Assembly (NCBI GenBank): GCA_018267275.1
Contig: JAFDYV010000008.1
Coordinates: forward strand, 267,951-331,950
DNA from: Bacteroidota bacterium
Lineage (GTDB): Bacteria; Bacteroidota; Bacteroidia; Cytophagales; Cyclobacteriaceae
DNA: 64,000 nucleotides
Direction of reading: 5' to 3'
The position numbers and the translations under genes were made by a program. This document shows positions 47,174 through 55,051 of this stretch, one piece after another (within the stretch, counting starts at the first letter, position 1; the number at the start of each line of letters is the position of its first letter). The notes beneath the pieces are model-generated. The model was given only the letters and a program-made list of their open reading frames with translations, searched no databases and was not told where the DNA came from.

Positions 47174-48076
47174 TTATTTGTTAGTAAGGGCCAACAATCG
47201 CTGGTAGAACAACGGCTTACTGTTCTCAGTACGTGGTTGAAATTTGCCGGTGATAATCGGCACATACATCACGCGCCTGCGACTTTGCTCGCCCACAAAC
47301 GGTGACCGTGCCACACGGTGCCATAGGCGACCGTCATGCACCGTTAAATCACCAGGCTCTACATTTAACCCAACCTCTTTCTTATCGGGCTTATGGCTCA
47401 AGAAGTGGAATTTTCGGAACAGAAGGCCCCCCAAACTTTGGTTATGCGTACCGGGTATGATGCGCAATCCCCCGTTATCAGTAGTGCTGGTATCCATGTG
47501 GATGCCCACATTGAGCATCGGCATGATTTTCTGACCGTAAAAAACATCGCGCAAAGCATCTGTGTGCCAGCCCAATCGGCTATAGTTGCTCTCTTCGGTA
47601 TTTATATAGTGGTTAAAAACCAAGCCGTCTTTTTCGGTCTCGCCAATGCGACAGTCGTCTGTGCCAATAAAATCAAACAAGGCTTTTAAGCGCTCATCTT
47701 TCAATAGCTCGGCAAACAATTGACTGTGTTGGTTCACAAAGGCGAAACGCTGAACGATTTTCTTGCCATCGATATCGGTGCCATATTTGATGGGCACCCC
47801 ATTAATCATTTTGTAATCGTTGCTAACCCATTCCTGTTGAATCCGTTCTGTTTCTCTTAGTAGTTGGGCAACGTGTTCGCGAGAGATAAAATTCTTGAAG
47901 TGAATGAAACCGTTCTTATCAAAAAAGTCTTTTTGATCTTCTGTGAGTTTTTCCCCTAAAGTGAACTCAGGGTAATTGTTTTTCCTTGGTACCTTAGCGC
48001 TATGGCCATTAACATGTCCGTTGCCATTTACCCCATTTATGTGCTTTCCGTTTGTTGCTGCTCCGTTCGCCTCCAT
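47174..48076 (-). CDS. Phytanoyl-CoA dioxygenase-family Fe(II)/2-oxoglutarate hydroxylase
   Basis: A 300-residue non-haem iron dioxygenase expected to hydroxylate an aliphatic carbon using O2 and 2-oxoglutarate. The metal triad is visible: H171 and D173 (GWHTDALRD) and a distal His in the segment VHDGRLWHRVARSP (H253 is the best candidate, with a following Arg for 2-oxoglutarate). KNGFIHFKNFISREHVAQLL near residue 64 is the usual family start. The first 36 residues are an odd low-complexity tail rich in Asn-Gly-His (NGVNGNGHVNGHSAK). The gene is coupled to the dehydrogenase (5-bp gap) and lies 110 bp behind a sphingomyelin-synthase-like gene. The substrate is unknown; a long-chain base or fatty acyl group fits the company. 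Confidence 0.88.
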   Translation of the reverse strand: MEANGAATNGKHINGVNGNGHVNGHSAKVPRKNNYPEFTLGEKLTEDQKDFFDKNGFIHFKNFISREHVAQLLRETERIQQEWVSNDYKMINGVPIKYGTDIDGKKIVQRFAFVNQHSQLFAELLKDERLKALFDFIGTDDCRIGETEKDGLVFNHYINTEESNYSRLGWHTDALRDVFYGQKIMPMLNVGIHMDTSTTDNGGLRIIPGTHNQSLGGLLFRKFHFLSHKPDKKEVGLNVEPGDLTVHDGRLWHRVARSPFVGEQSRRRVMYVPIITGKFQPRTENSKPLFYQRLLALTNK

Positions 48077-48119
48077 AGTTGCTTTTTATCCGTGAGTTAA
48101 CCTAAAGTTAAGCTTTTCG

Positions 48120-48127
48120 CAAAAATA
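48120..48127 (-). promoter_or_regulatory. -7 box upstream of the dioxygenase gene
   Basis: TATTTTTG on the minus strand, a perfect TAnnTTTG match, 43 bp before the start at 48076. A second perfect box, TAAATTTG, lies at 48161-48168 on the same strand. Only a TTG at 15-bp spacing serves as -33 for the first, so the promoter is tentative. Confidence 0.4.
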
Positions 48128-48186
48128 ACGTTGCTGGCCGTGCAAGGTTATTTCGAACCTCAAATTTATCGTTTTTTCGAATATTT

Positions 48187-48822
48187 TCAATGAATGCGCC
48201 AATCGATTTTGGCCATTGCGCGGCTGAAAAAGCGGTATACCAAAAGACAGGCCAAAATCGCTCCCAAAATATCGATCGTATAATGTACACGTTGCCAAAT
48301 GAGCAAGAGCGCCACCAAGGCTGTTGCAATCCCTAAAACCCACTTTGCCCACAGCTTTCGCTCGATTAGGAAAAGCATGAAAAGCGTACAGGTGTGTCCG
48401 GAAAAAAAGAGATCCTTCACAAAAGTGTTGTTGCCATAAACCACTTTGGCAAGAAAGGGATCTTCCAGTGGAATAATGCCCGTGGGCGCTTCTAATGTGA
48501 ACACGTAAACCGAAACCATGCGCATCAGGTTAACGGTAACGTAGCACTGAAGAGAAAATAAAACCGTTACAGGAGACCTGAAATTGTTAAGAAAGAAAAA
48601 TGACGGGGCGGCAAAAATCAAAATAAATATTTCAAGTGACCAATCTGTTGGTGGTAACAAACTATGCAGATAATCAGATAGTTGTATGCCTTGTTTTGGT
48701 TGGATAATGTAATTGAAGTAATAGGGCAGGGGAACCACAAAAAATGCCAGCCCAATCAGCCAAGTAATGGCTGATTTTCTATACTGCTTGTTCGAGATGG
48801 CTTCTTTCCAGCTAAGATTCAT
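48187..48822 (-). CDS. PAP2-type integral membrane phosphatase/transferase, sphingomyelin-synthase-like
   Basis: A 211-residue protein with about six membrane helices. The catalytic residues resemble the lipid phosphate phosphatase / sphingomyelin synthase clan: S141-G142-H143 (DLFFSGHTCTLFM) and H180 with D184 (WQRVHYTIDILGA). The HYTID pattern, with both histidines and the Asp, is typical of the synthase branch (PAP2_C), which moves phospho-head groups onto ceramide or diacylglycerol. Whether this protein acts as phosphatase or transferase is undecided. It begins 2 bp after the stop of tyrS, so it is transcribed from the tyrS promoter, with the dioxygenase and dehydrogenase downstream. Confidence 0.85.
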   Translation of the reverse strand: MNLSWKEAISNKQYRKSAITWLIGLAFFVVPLPYYFNYIIQPKQGIQLSDYLHSLLPPTDWSLEIFILIFAAPSFFFLNNFRSPVTVLFSLQCYVTVNLMRMVSVYVFTLEAPTGIIPLEDPFLAKVVYGNNTFVKDLFFSGHTCTLFMLFLIERKLWAKWVLGIATALVALLLIWQRVHYTIDILGAILACLLVYRFFSRAMAKIDWRIH

Positions 48823-48824
48823 CG

Positions 48825-50114
48825 TCAGTCTTTCACCTCAATCAAGTAGTAGTTCTTCTTACCCTTTTGGGCCAACAAAAACTTTCCGTGTAGCAATTTA
48901 AACCCAGGCTTTAACGCGGGGTCTGTCAACTTTGCTTTGTTGATGCTTACTCCGCCTCCTTGTATCATTTTACGTGCTTCGCCTTTTGATGGGAAAATGG
49001 TTCCCCCAGTTGCTTCAGATAGCAGATCGGTCACGTTGTTTGCGGCAGCGAAGGCTTCTTTGCTGATGGCAGTCTGTGGAACGCCTTCTAGCACCGACAA
49101 CAATGTCTCTTCATCCAAGCTTTCTAAATCTTCAGTCACTGAGTTGCCAAACAAGATTGCCGATGCCTTTACGGCAGCTTCATAGTCGGCATGCGAATGA
49201 ACTCGGGTGGTAATATCCTTTGCCAATTCGGTCTGCAATTTGCGTAAATGCATTGCTTGGCTATGCTCAATAATCAGTGCATCAATCTCTTCTTTCTTCT
49301 TGGTAGTGAATATCTTAATAAAGTTGATTGCATCTTCATCTGAGGCATTTAACCAGTATTGGTAAAACTTATAGGGCGATGTCTTTTTAGGATCAAGCCA
49401 AACATTACCCTGCTCGGTTTTTCCGAATTTGGTGCCATCTGCTTTTTTGATGAGTGGGGTGGTGAGTGCATACGCATCGCCATTGGCTTTTCTACGGATC
49501 AGCTCAGTGCCGGTGACAATGTTGCCCCACTGGTCAGAGCCGCCCATTTGTATTTTGCAGTTCTTGTTTTGGTATAGCCAATAGTAATCATAGCCCTGCA
49601 CCAACTGGTAACTGAATTCGGTAAACGAGAGGCCTGTTTCAAGGCGTTTTTGTACCGAGTCTTTGGCCATCATGTAGTTCACCGTAATGTGCTTGCCCAC
49701 ATCGCGGATAAAGTCCAGAAACTTAAAGTCTTTGAACCAATCATAATTGTTGACCATTTCGGCTTTGTTTGCTCCTTCCTCGAAGTTCAAAAACTTCTCC
49801 AGCTGCTTTCTTACGCAGGCTTGGTTGTGTTGCAGCACATCTTCTGACAGTAGGTTGCGTTCAGCAGATTTACCAGAAGGGTCGCCCACCATGCCCGTAG
49901 CCCCGCCTACCAAAGCAAAAGGTTTGTGCCCCGCATTTTGAAAGTGCACCAGGGTCATTATTTGCACTAAGTTGCCAATGTGCAGCGAATCGGCCGTGGG
50001 GTCAAAGCCGATGTAGCCCGCAGTCATTTCTTTGTTCAGTTGATCTTCCGCACCAGGGGTGATATCGTGTATCATTCCGCGCCAGCGGAGTTCGTTTACA
50101 AAATTGGTTGTCAT
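48825..50114 (-). CDS. tyrS: Tyrosine--tRNA ligase
   Basis: Class I aminoacyl-tRNA synthetase charging tRNA-Tyr. The 429 residues contain the HIGH-type motif ([16 protein letters not shown], about 36-51), the tyrosine-site segment [29 protein letters not shown], and the KMSKS-equivalent KFGKT (near [14 protein letters not shown]). The C-terminal S4 RNA-binding domain reads [24 protein letters not shown] instead of KFGKS is a normal variant. A strong promoter lies 22-52 bp upstream of the start, and the sphingomyelin-synthase-like gene follows only 2 bp after the stop. Confidence 0.98.
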   Translation of the reverse strand: MTTNFVNELRWRGMIHDITPGAEDQLNKEMTAGYIGFDPTADSLHIGNLVQIMTLVHFQNAGHKPFALVGGATGMVGDPSGKSAERNLLSEDVLQHNQACVRKQLEKFLNFEEGANKAEMVNNYDWFKDFKFLDFIRDVGKHITVNYMMAKDSVQKRLETGLSFTEFSYQLVQGYDYYWLYQNKNCKIQMGGSDQWGNIVTGTELIRRKANGDAYALTTPLIKKADGTKFGKTEQGNVWLDPKKTSPYKFYQYWLNASDEDAINFIKIFTTKKKEEIDALIIEHSQAMHLRKLQTELAKDITTRVHSHADYEAAVKASAILFGNSVTEDLESLDEETLLSVLEGVPQTAISKEAFAAANNVTDLLSEATGGTIFPSKGEARKMIQGGGVSINKAKLTDPALKPGFKLLHGKFLLAQKGKKNYYLIEVKD

Positions 50115-50135
50115 TACCTGTTAAAAATTGAGCGG

Positions 50136-50166
50136 CAAATATAGGGCACAAGTGTTTGGTTTCAAC
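50136..50166 (-). promoter_or_regulatory. Bacteroidota promoter of tyrS and the lipid genes
   Basis: On the minus strand GTTG, a 19-bp spacer and TATATTTG (plus coordinates 50163-50166 and 50136-50143). Near-perfect consensus; the tyrS start is at 50114. Confidence 0.75.
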
Positions 50167-50310
50167 AGTTTTGCGTATTCTGAACCTACTTTAGCGGGTA
50201 TGCAAGTAAAGTGTTATAATACTCTTATTGATAAGCTGTTATGCGTTACTGAGTTAAATTCCCAGTAAAGCGTTTTTGCCATATTCTGGTATCATCAAAT
50301 TGCCATTGCT

Positions 50311-50318
50311 TACTTTTG
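50311..50318 (+). promoter_or_regulatory. -7 box of the MazG-like gene
   Basis: TACTTTTG, a perfect TAnnTTTG match. The -33 region is weak (TCTG at 22-bp spacing). The ATG at 50344 lies 25 bp downstream, while the in-frame GTG at 50320 directly after the box is excluded because it would precede the transcript start. Confidence 0.5.
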
Positions 50319-50343
50319 GGTGTATCCAAAATTTAGACAACCC

Positions 50344-50811
50344 ATGCAACAACCAGACGCGCTCAACCAAGTGGCCGATTTTCACCGAACGTTCAAACAT
50401 CCTATTTTACCTGCACCTGCCATTCCCGATGAAACTCGTTGTAAGCTGCGGGTGGCTTTAATTGCTGAAGAGTTGAAAGAGTTGGAGGTGGCGATTCTCA
50501 ACAGAGACATTGTGGAAGTTGCCGATGCCCTGTGCGACATTCAGTACGTACTATCCGGAGCTATCTTAGAATTTGGGCTGGGGGACAGATTTAAAGCATT
50601 ATTTGACGAAGTGCAGCGCTCAAACATGAGCAAGGCGTGCCAAACCGAGGAGGAAGCGATTAAAACAGTGGAGTTTTACAAACAAAAAGATGGTACGGAG
50701 TGCTATTACAAACACGAAGACGGCAAATGGCTGGTATACCGGAAACAAGACAATAAGACTATCAAGTCGATCAATTATTCGCCAGCAAACCTGGAGCAAT
50801 TTTTCAGGTAG
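50344..50811 (+). CDS. MazG-like nucleotide pyrophosphohydrolase
   Basis: All-alpha NTP pyrophosphohydrolase family protein, 155 aa from the ATG at 50344. The metal-binding pattern of the MazG/PRA-PH fold is visible in EELKELEVAILNRDIVEVADALCDIQYV, where Glu and Asp side chains on two helices (EExxE ... ExxD) bind Mg. The first residues (DALNQVADFHRTFKHP) match the usual N-terminal helix. The C-terminal 60 residues (TVEFYKQKDGTECYYKHEDG and beyond) are a separate beta-rich tail seen in some members. It probably hydrolyses a nucleoside triphosphate, with the substrate unknown. It ends 1 bp before the convergent small gene. Confidence 0.82.
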   Translation: MQQPDALNQVADFHRTFKHPILPAPAIPDETRCKLRVALIAEELKELEVAILNRDIVEVADALCDIQYVLSGAILEFGLGDRFKALFDEVQRSNMSKACQTEEEAIKTVEFYKQKDGTECYYKHEDGKWLVYRKQDNKTIKSINYSPANLEQFFR

Positions 50812-50812
50812 G

Positions 50813-51040
50813 CTAAACATAAAACTCTAGTTGAAAGACCATGTCCTGCCCGCGCATTTGCACAGGATTGATGGCTAGTATTGGCAGGTCGTTGAATGCG
50901 CGAATAAATTCTGAACGGCTAATCCGAAGCTTGCTTACTCCTGTACGGACTTTATGATACTGCATGCGGCCTGATTTATTGGCCGTGGCAGTGTACATAA
51001 AGTCGTACTTAATCGGAATAGGGGAGGGGATGTATTTCAT
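50813..51040 (-). CDS. Small hypothetical protein, 75 aa
   Basis: Second gene of a two-gene minus-strand unit, starting 9 bp after the stop of its partner. Product starts MKYIPSPIPIKYDFMYTA and contains SGRMQYHKVRTGVSKLRISRSEFI. It has no signal peptide, no membrane helix and no motif I recognise. Its basic, mixed-beta composition fits a small DNA- or protein-binding factor. The close spacing and the shared palindrome-flanked promoter make it a real gene rather than a chance frame, but nothing more can be said. It ends face to face with the MazG-like gene. Confidence 0.5.
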   Translation of the reverse strand: MKYIPSPIPIKYDFMYTATANKSGRMQYHKVRTGVSKLRISRSEFIRAFNDLPILAINPVQMRGQDMVFQLEFYV

Positions 51041-51049
51041 ACAACTACC

Positions 51050-51298
51050 TCACGCATAAATCTTTACAAATTCAACGTGCACCATGCTGTTTTGCTTTGC
51101 ATTGTATTGCGATAGTAGCGTGTAAGCCCATGCCGGCACGTAATTGAAGCGCTTTTCGTACTCCTCAATCTTGCCACAAAGTTCGCTTACGTAAAATCTG
51201 ATTTGTGCCAGATTTCTGCACTCGCTTGGTCTCTCAAAATTTCGGTTAGTGAAATTCTTGAAGTCCATTTCCAGTTTTTTCTTTTCGAAGTCGCTCAT
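51050..51298 (-). CDS. Small hypothetical protein, 82 aa, palindrome-controlled
   Basis: First gene of the pair. The start at 51298 (MSDFEKKKLEMDFKNF) is preferred over the ATG at 51331, because the longer form would run through palindrome 1 and the -7 box. The product is helical and charged at the N-terminus (KKLEMDFKNFTNRNFERP), then aromatic (IRFYVSELCGKIEEYEKRFNYVP). No helix-turn-helix was recognised. It could be a regulator of its own promoter or one half of a toxin-antitoxin type pair; neither is supported by any motif. Confidence 0.5.
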   Translation of the reverse strand: MSDFEKKKLEMDFKNFTNRNFERPSECRNLAQIRFYVSELCGKIEEYEKRFNYVPAWAYTLLSQYNAKQNSMVHVEFVKIYA

Positions 51299-51301
51299 GG
51301 T

Positions 51302-51374
51302 ATTGTGTATTATTACACAATTATACATCAATTAAATCAATAAATGCAATAATTGATGTGTAATAATGCACAAT
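51302..51374 (-). promoter_or_regulatory. Promoter flanked by two operator-like palindromes
   Basis: Palindrome 1 is ATTGTGTATTATTACACAAT (51302-51321), with 8-bp arms around a 4-nt centre. Palindrome 2 is GTGTAATAATGCAC inside 51355-51374 (TGTGTA-N4-TGCACA, one mismatch). On the minus strand ATTG (51347-51350), a 21-bp spacer and TATAATTG (51318-51325) form a one-mismatch promoter that sits between them and overlaps palindrome 1. The arms of the two sites can also pair across the region (18 and 7 bp with an 8-nt bulge). This looks like a repressible promoter for the 51298 gene. Confidence 0.55.
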
Positions 51375-51539
51375 ATTTTTACAAAATCCCCTTTTTGCGC
51401 TGTTTTCTCGGGTTTTTTAGGATGATTTTGCAATTACCTGCCCCCTCTTCGCCATGATTTGATTTCAATTTTGGTGAACGCAGCCTGCTTTATTAGATAT
51501 CTGATTTCTTTCTACCTTTAAAAAATTTATTCTTTGTCT

Positions 51540-52433
51540 ATGCAAGATGTCGCTGGGTTTATGTCCAACTGGTATACCGTAATGAGTATTTGCGCCATTG
51601 TTTCGGTGGCGTTGGCGATCGTTGTTTACTTGGTTTATAAGATGTTGGTGTCTGCTAAAACCGACCCCAAACAGAAGTACGACTACATCAACGCCAACGA
51701 GATCAAGTGGCTTAAACGAGTCTTTTTGATTTTGGGGATAGCGGCTGCGTTTGCGATCAACCTATATGGTTCCGATAAGTATTCGGGGCTTGGCCTTTGG
51801 TTCTATGTGCGCATTTTTATCTCAATTTGCGCGGCTACCTTAGTCGCGTATGTTGCTGCCTTGATCTTGGACTATTATTACCCTACTCCGCTAAACTTCA
51901 AACTTAGAAAGTTACGCTATACACCGCGCATCAACCCTAAAACGGGCAATAAAATGCGGCTATTGAGCGAAGACGAAGAGGACGTGCACCTGGATGAAGG
52001 GCGCCAAGCCGAGGAAAACATTTTTAGCATCGATTATGATGTTTGGATGGATGAGAAAACTGGCGATGTAAAAATTGAGAAATACCAGGGGCACTTAGTG
52101 GCGTTGCAGTGCAACAATTGTGGTTTTTATACCATGAAGGTGTTAAAAGAAGAAATTGTGGAGCGCAACGAAGATGGGTCGCCAAAAGAATTGCTGAAGC
52201 ATTACAAGTGCTCATACTGCGAAAACGTGCGTGCTACGGCCTTCATCGTTTCGCGCAAAGAGGCAGAAGATTACAAAAACCAGAAACCAAAGACCCGCGG
52301 AAACGTAAAGAATCTGGAAGCCATCAAACTCGAGTTAGTTTCGACCCTCGGCAAACGGAAATCCTACGAGTTTTCGACAGTGGCGGAGGCACAGAAATTC
52401 CTTGCGGAGTTTGACTTTGATAAGTTGGCATGA
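51540..52433 (+). CDS. Membrane protein with cytosolic zinc-ribbon-like domain
   Basis: A 297-residue protein of unknown function. The start is placed at the ATG at 51540, two codons after a TTG at 51534. Three membrane helices are predicted (about 14-37, 61-81 and 88-110). The remaining 185 residues are soluble and contain two CxxC pairs (CNNCGFYTMKV and HYKCSYCENVRATAF) about 36 residues apart, the layout of a zinc ribbon. An acidic linker (LLSEDEEDVHLDEG) precedes it. The tail (SYEFSTVAEAQKFLAEFDFDKLA) is helical. The tail-specific protease gene starts 25 bp after its stop and may be co-transcribed; no partner is known. Confidence 0.8.
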   Translation: MQDVAGFMSNWYTVMSICAIVSVALAIVVYLVYKMLVSAKTDPKQKYDYINANEIKWLKRVFLILGIAAAFAINLYGSDKYSGLGLWFYVRIFISICAATLVAYVAALILDYYYPTPLNFKLRKLRYTPRINPKTGNKMRLLSEDEEDVHLDEGRQAEENIFSIDYDVWMDEKTGDVKIEKYQGHLVALQCNNCGFYTMKVLKEEIVERNEDGSPKELLKHYKCSYCENVRATAFIVSRKEAEDYKNQKPKTRGNVKNLEAIKLELVSTLGKRKSYEFSTVAEAQKFLAEFDFDKLA

Positions 52434-52458
52434 TGTTCGTGCAGAGAAAGAATTACAA

Positions 52459-54513
52459 ATGACTACAAATACTATGATGATGAGAATGCGGGGCGTTGCT
52501 GTTTCATTTTTTTTACTAACAATCACCAATTCATTTGCTGCCATTGATACCACTCGGCTGGAAGCAAAACCAGTATATGGTCGAGAAGTAAATGCAATCA
52601 CCGAGTTATTGAGAGCATATCACTTTCGAAAGATTGGAATTAATGACTCGCTTTCGTCACGTATTTTTGATCGGTACTTGAATGAGCTCGATAACAACAA
52701 GAGTTACTTTTTGGATGCTGATATCAAGTCGTTTGAAAAATACCGGTTTGCTATTGATGATTTTACCCGACAAGAAAATGTGCAACCCGGTTTTGAGATC
52801 TACAATATTTTTAGAAAGCGGTATTTGCAGCGCATGGACTATGTGCTCAACACCTTATTGAACCAAACGTTTGACTATTCTGCCAACGAAACGATGGAAA
52901 CCGAGCGCGAGAAGTTGCCTTGGCCAAAGACAAAGGAAGAGTTAAACGAGATTTGGAGAAAAATTGTAAAGAACCAAGCGCTTAGTTTAAAATTAGCGGG
53001 CAAAAAGCCTGAAGAGATAAAGGAAACACTGCGCAAACGTTTTGATCGCTTTGCCAAATCGATGATGCAGGTAAATGCTGAAGATGTTTTCAGTGCCTAC
53101 ATGAATGCGATTACCGAAGCTTACGATCCGCACACCAACTATTTATCCCCAAAAGATACCGATCTTTTTAAACAGGGCATGAGCTTGTCGCTTGAGGGAA
53201 TAGGTGCGCGCTTGCAAACGGAAAATGAGTATACCAAAGTTTTTGAGATTGTTCCTGGTGGGCCCGCTGCCAAATCAGGATTATTGGCACCTAATGACAT
53301 TATTACTGGCGTTGCCCAAGGCTTAGAAGGGGAGATGGTAGATGTGATTGGATGGCGAATTGACGATGTAGTGAAATTGATTAAAGGCCCCAAAGGCACG
53401 CTGGTGCGTTTGCAAATCCTTCCTGCCATCACCAATGCGAAAGGACCTGCCAAGGAAATTTCGATTGTGCGTGAAAAAGTAAAGCTCGAAGATCAGGCAG
53501 CCAAGAAGAAAGTGATTGAATACCAACAAGACGGACGACTGCAAAAGTTGGGTGTCATTACGCTGCCAAGTTTTTATATGGATTTCGATGCTTACCAACG
53601 AGGAGATTCAGATTACCGCAGCACCTCACGTGATGTGAGGAAACTGATTGGGGAGCTAAAAGCGGAAGGTATTGATGGTTTGGTTATGGATTTGAGAAAC
53701 AATGGGGGCGGTTCTTTGATGGAAGCGGTAGAGTTGACAGGGTTGTTTATCAAAGAGGGTCCGGTGGTGCAAGTGAAGAACTCATTGAACAAAGTAGAAG
53801 TGCTGCCCGATGATGAAAAGGAAGTTTTTTATTCCGGGCCGCTCGTGTTGCTCACTAACCGTTTCAGCGCTTCAGCATCCGAAATTTTTGCTGGTGCGAT
53901 TCAGGACTACAACAGAGGCGTGGTGTTTGGCGAAAGCACATTTGGCAAAGGAACAGTGCAATCGGTGTATGACCTAAAACGTGTAATCCCAAGTGCGGGA
54001 GAGCCATTGGGCGAGTTAAAGTTTACTTTCCAAAAATTTTACCGCGTTACCGGCAGCAGCACGCAGCACAAAGGTGTGACGCCTGACATTTTGATGCCGA
54101 GTGCTTTAGATGCTTCCAAGTATGGCGAAAGTGCCAGTGAGAATGCGCTTCCTTGGGATGTAATCAAACCGGTGATGTTCCAAAAAGCGGGTAATATCAC
54201 CCCAAAAACCATCGCTCAATTGAATCAATCGTTTAAAGACCGAATGAAGTTTGATGCTAACTTAAAAAAGTACTCAGCCGATGTGGAGGAATTGAAGAAG
54301 ACACTTTCTCAAACAAAGATTTCATTGAATGAGACGGTGCGAAAGCAAGAAATGGACGAGGCAGAGAAAAAGAAATCGAGCGCTAAGATGGACACAAAAA
54401 TCTCAGTTAGTGGCGATGGAATGCCCGTGAATACTTTAGAGAAAATGGACGATGAGTTTTTGCGAGAAGGATTATTGATTCTTTCTGAATTGCTCACCAA
54501 GAGGATTGGGTAG
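52459..54513 (+). CDS. prc: Tail-specific carboxy-terminal processing protease (Prc/CtpA)
   Basis: Periplasmic serine protease that trims or degrades proteins from the C-terminus. The best start is the ATG at 52459, giving 684 aa with signal segment MMMRMRGVAVSFFLLTITNSF. An N-terminal helical domain precedes a PDZ domain (about residues 230-325, LSLEGIGARLQTENEYTKVFEIVPGGPAAKSG). The S41 protease core has the Ser motif NRFSASASEIFAGAIQDYNRG and the general-base Lys in TFGKGTVQSVYDL. The final 150 residues form a charged helical tail. It follows the zinc-ribbon gene by 25 bp and precedes the LRR lipoprotein by 2 bp. Confidence 0.94.
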   Translation: MTTNTMMMRMRGVAVSFFLLTITNSFAAIDTTRLEAKPVYGREVNAITELLRAYHFRKIGINDSLSSRIFDRYLNELDNNKSYFLDADIKSFEKYRFAIDDFTRQENVQPGFEIYNIFRKRYLQRMDYVLNTLLNQTFDYSANETMETEREKLPWPKTKEELNEIWRKIVKNQALSLKLAGKKPEEIKETLRKRFDRFAKSMMQVNAEDVFSAYMNAITEAYDPHTNYLSPKDTDLFKQGMSLSLEGIGARLQTENEYTKVFEIVPGGPAAKSGLLAPNDIITGVAQGLEGEMVDVIGWRIDDVVKLIKGPKGTLVRLQILPAITNAKGPAKEISIVREKVKLEDQAAKKKVIEYQQDGRLQKLGVITLPSFYMDFDAYQRGDSDYRSTSRDVRKLIGELKAEGIDGLVMDLRNNGGGSLMEAVELTGLFIKEGPVVQVKNSLNKVEVLPDDEKEVFYSGPLVLLTNRFSASASEIFAGAIQDYNRGVVFGESTFGKGTVQSVYDLKRVIPSAGEPLGELKFTFQKFYRVTGSSTQHKGVTPDILMPSALDASKYGESASENALPWDVIKPVMFQKAGNITPKTIAQLNQSFKDRMKFDANLKKYSADVEELKKTLSQTKISLNETVRKQEMDEAEKKKSSAKMDTKISVSGDGMPVNTLEKMDDEFLREGLLILSELLTKRIG

Positions 54514-54515
54514 AA

Positions 54516-55043
54516 ATGAGTATGGGGCACAAACTTCTCATGCTAACGATGGTTCTATTTGGATGTGTAGCTTCAAGCAAGGAAAATATCTTCAACGATT
54601 TTATTGGTAAGACTGAAGTTACAATTAAACTATCGTCTTTCGGATTAGACAGTATACCAGCGGATATTTCGATTCTAAAGGATGCAAGGAAATTGACCAT
54701 CTTTCGAAATGCTGGTTGGACTGTTTATCCGCCCCTCAGCGCTTTGCCGACCAGATTACCGCCTTTCAAACGACTGCCGGATTCGATCGGAGAACTTAAG
54801 AATTTGACCAACTTGACTTTGGTTGGGCTTGACTTGGGTGAACTACCTTCTAGCATTACTAAACTTCAAAAATTAGACACTTTGAATCTGATTGGTAATA
54901 AGTTGAAAGTTTCGGACGAATTGGAAAAATTAAAATCACTAAAGAATCTTAAGATGTTGCTGCTTTTTGGAAACCAGTTTACAACAGTTGAGGTTGAAGA
55001 ACTTAGGTTAGCGAATCCGAATTTGGTTGTAGCTGATATTTGA
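54516..55043 (+). CDS. Small leucine-rich-repeat lipoprotein
   Basis: A 175-residue protein with a signal peptide ending in lipobox VLFGC (Cys 17). The mature part has four to five leucine-rich repeats (DARKLTIFRNAGWTVYPPL; LPDSIGELKNLTNLTLVGLD; LPSSITKLQKLDTLNLIGNK; LKSLKNLKMLLLFGNQFTT). The gene starts 2 bp after the protease stop, so the two should be co-translated. An LRR lipoprotein could be a ligand-binding partner or a substrate of the protease, but this is inference from spacing. It converges with pdxH. Confidence 0.82.
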   Translation: MSMGHKLLMLTMVLFGCVASSKENIFNDFIGKTEVTIKLSSFGLDSIPADISILKDARKLTIFRNAGWTVYPPLSALPTRLPPFKRLPDSIGELKNLTNLTLVGLDLGELPSSITKLQKLDTLNLIGNKLKVSDELEKLKSLKNLKMLLLFGNQFTTVEVEELRLANPNLVVADI

Positions 55044-55051
55044 CAACTTCG

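Noticed and set aside
51302..51374. CRISPR-like or transposon-end interpretation of the inverted repeats
   Set aside because: Only two copies, both fit operator palindromes around a promoter, and no transposase or target duplication is near.
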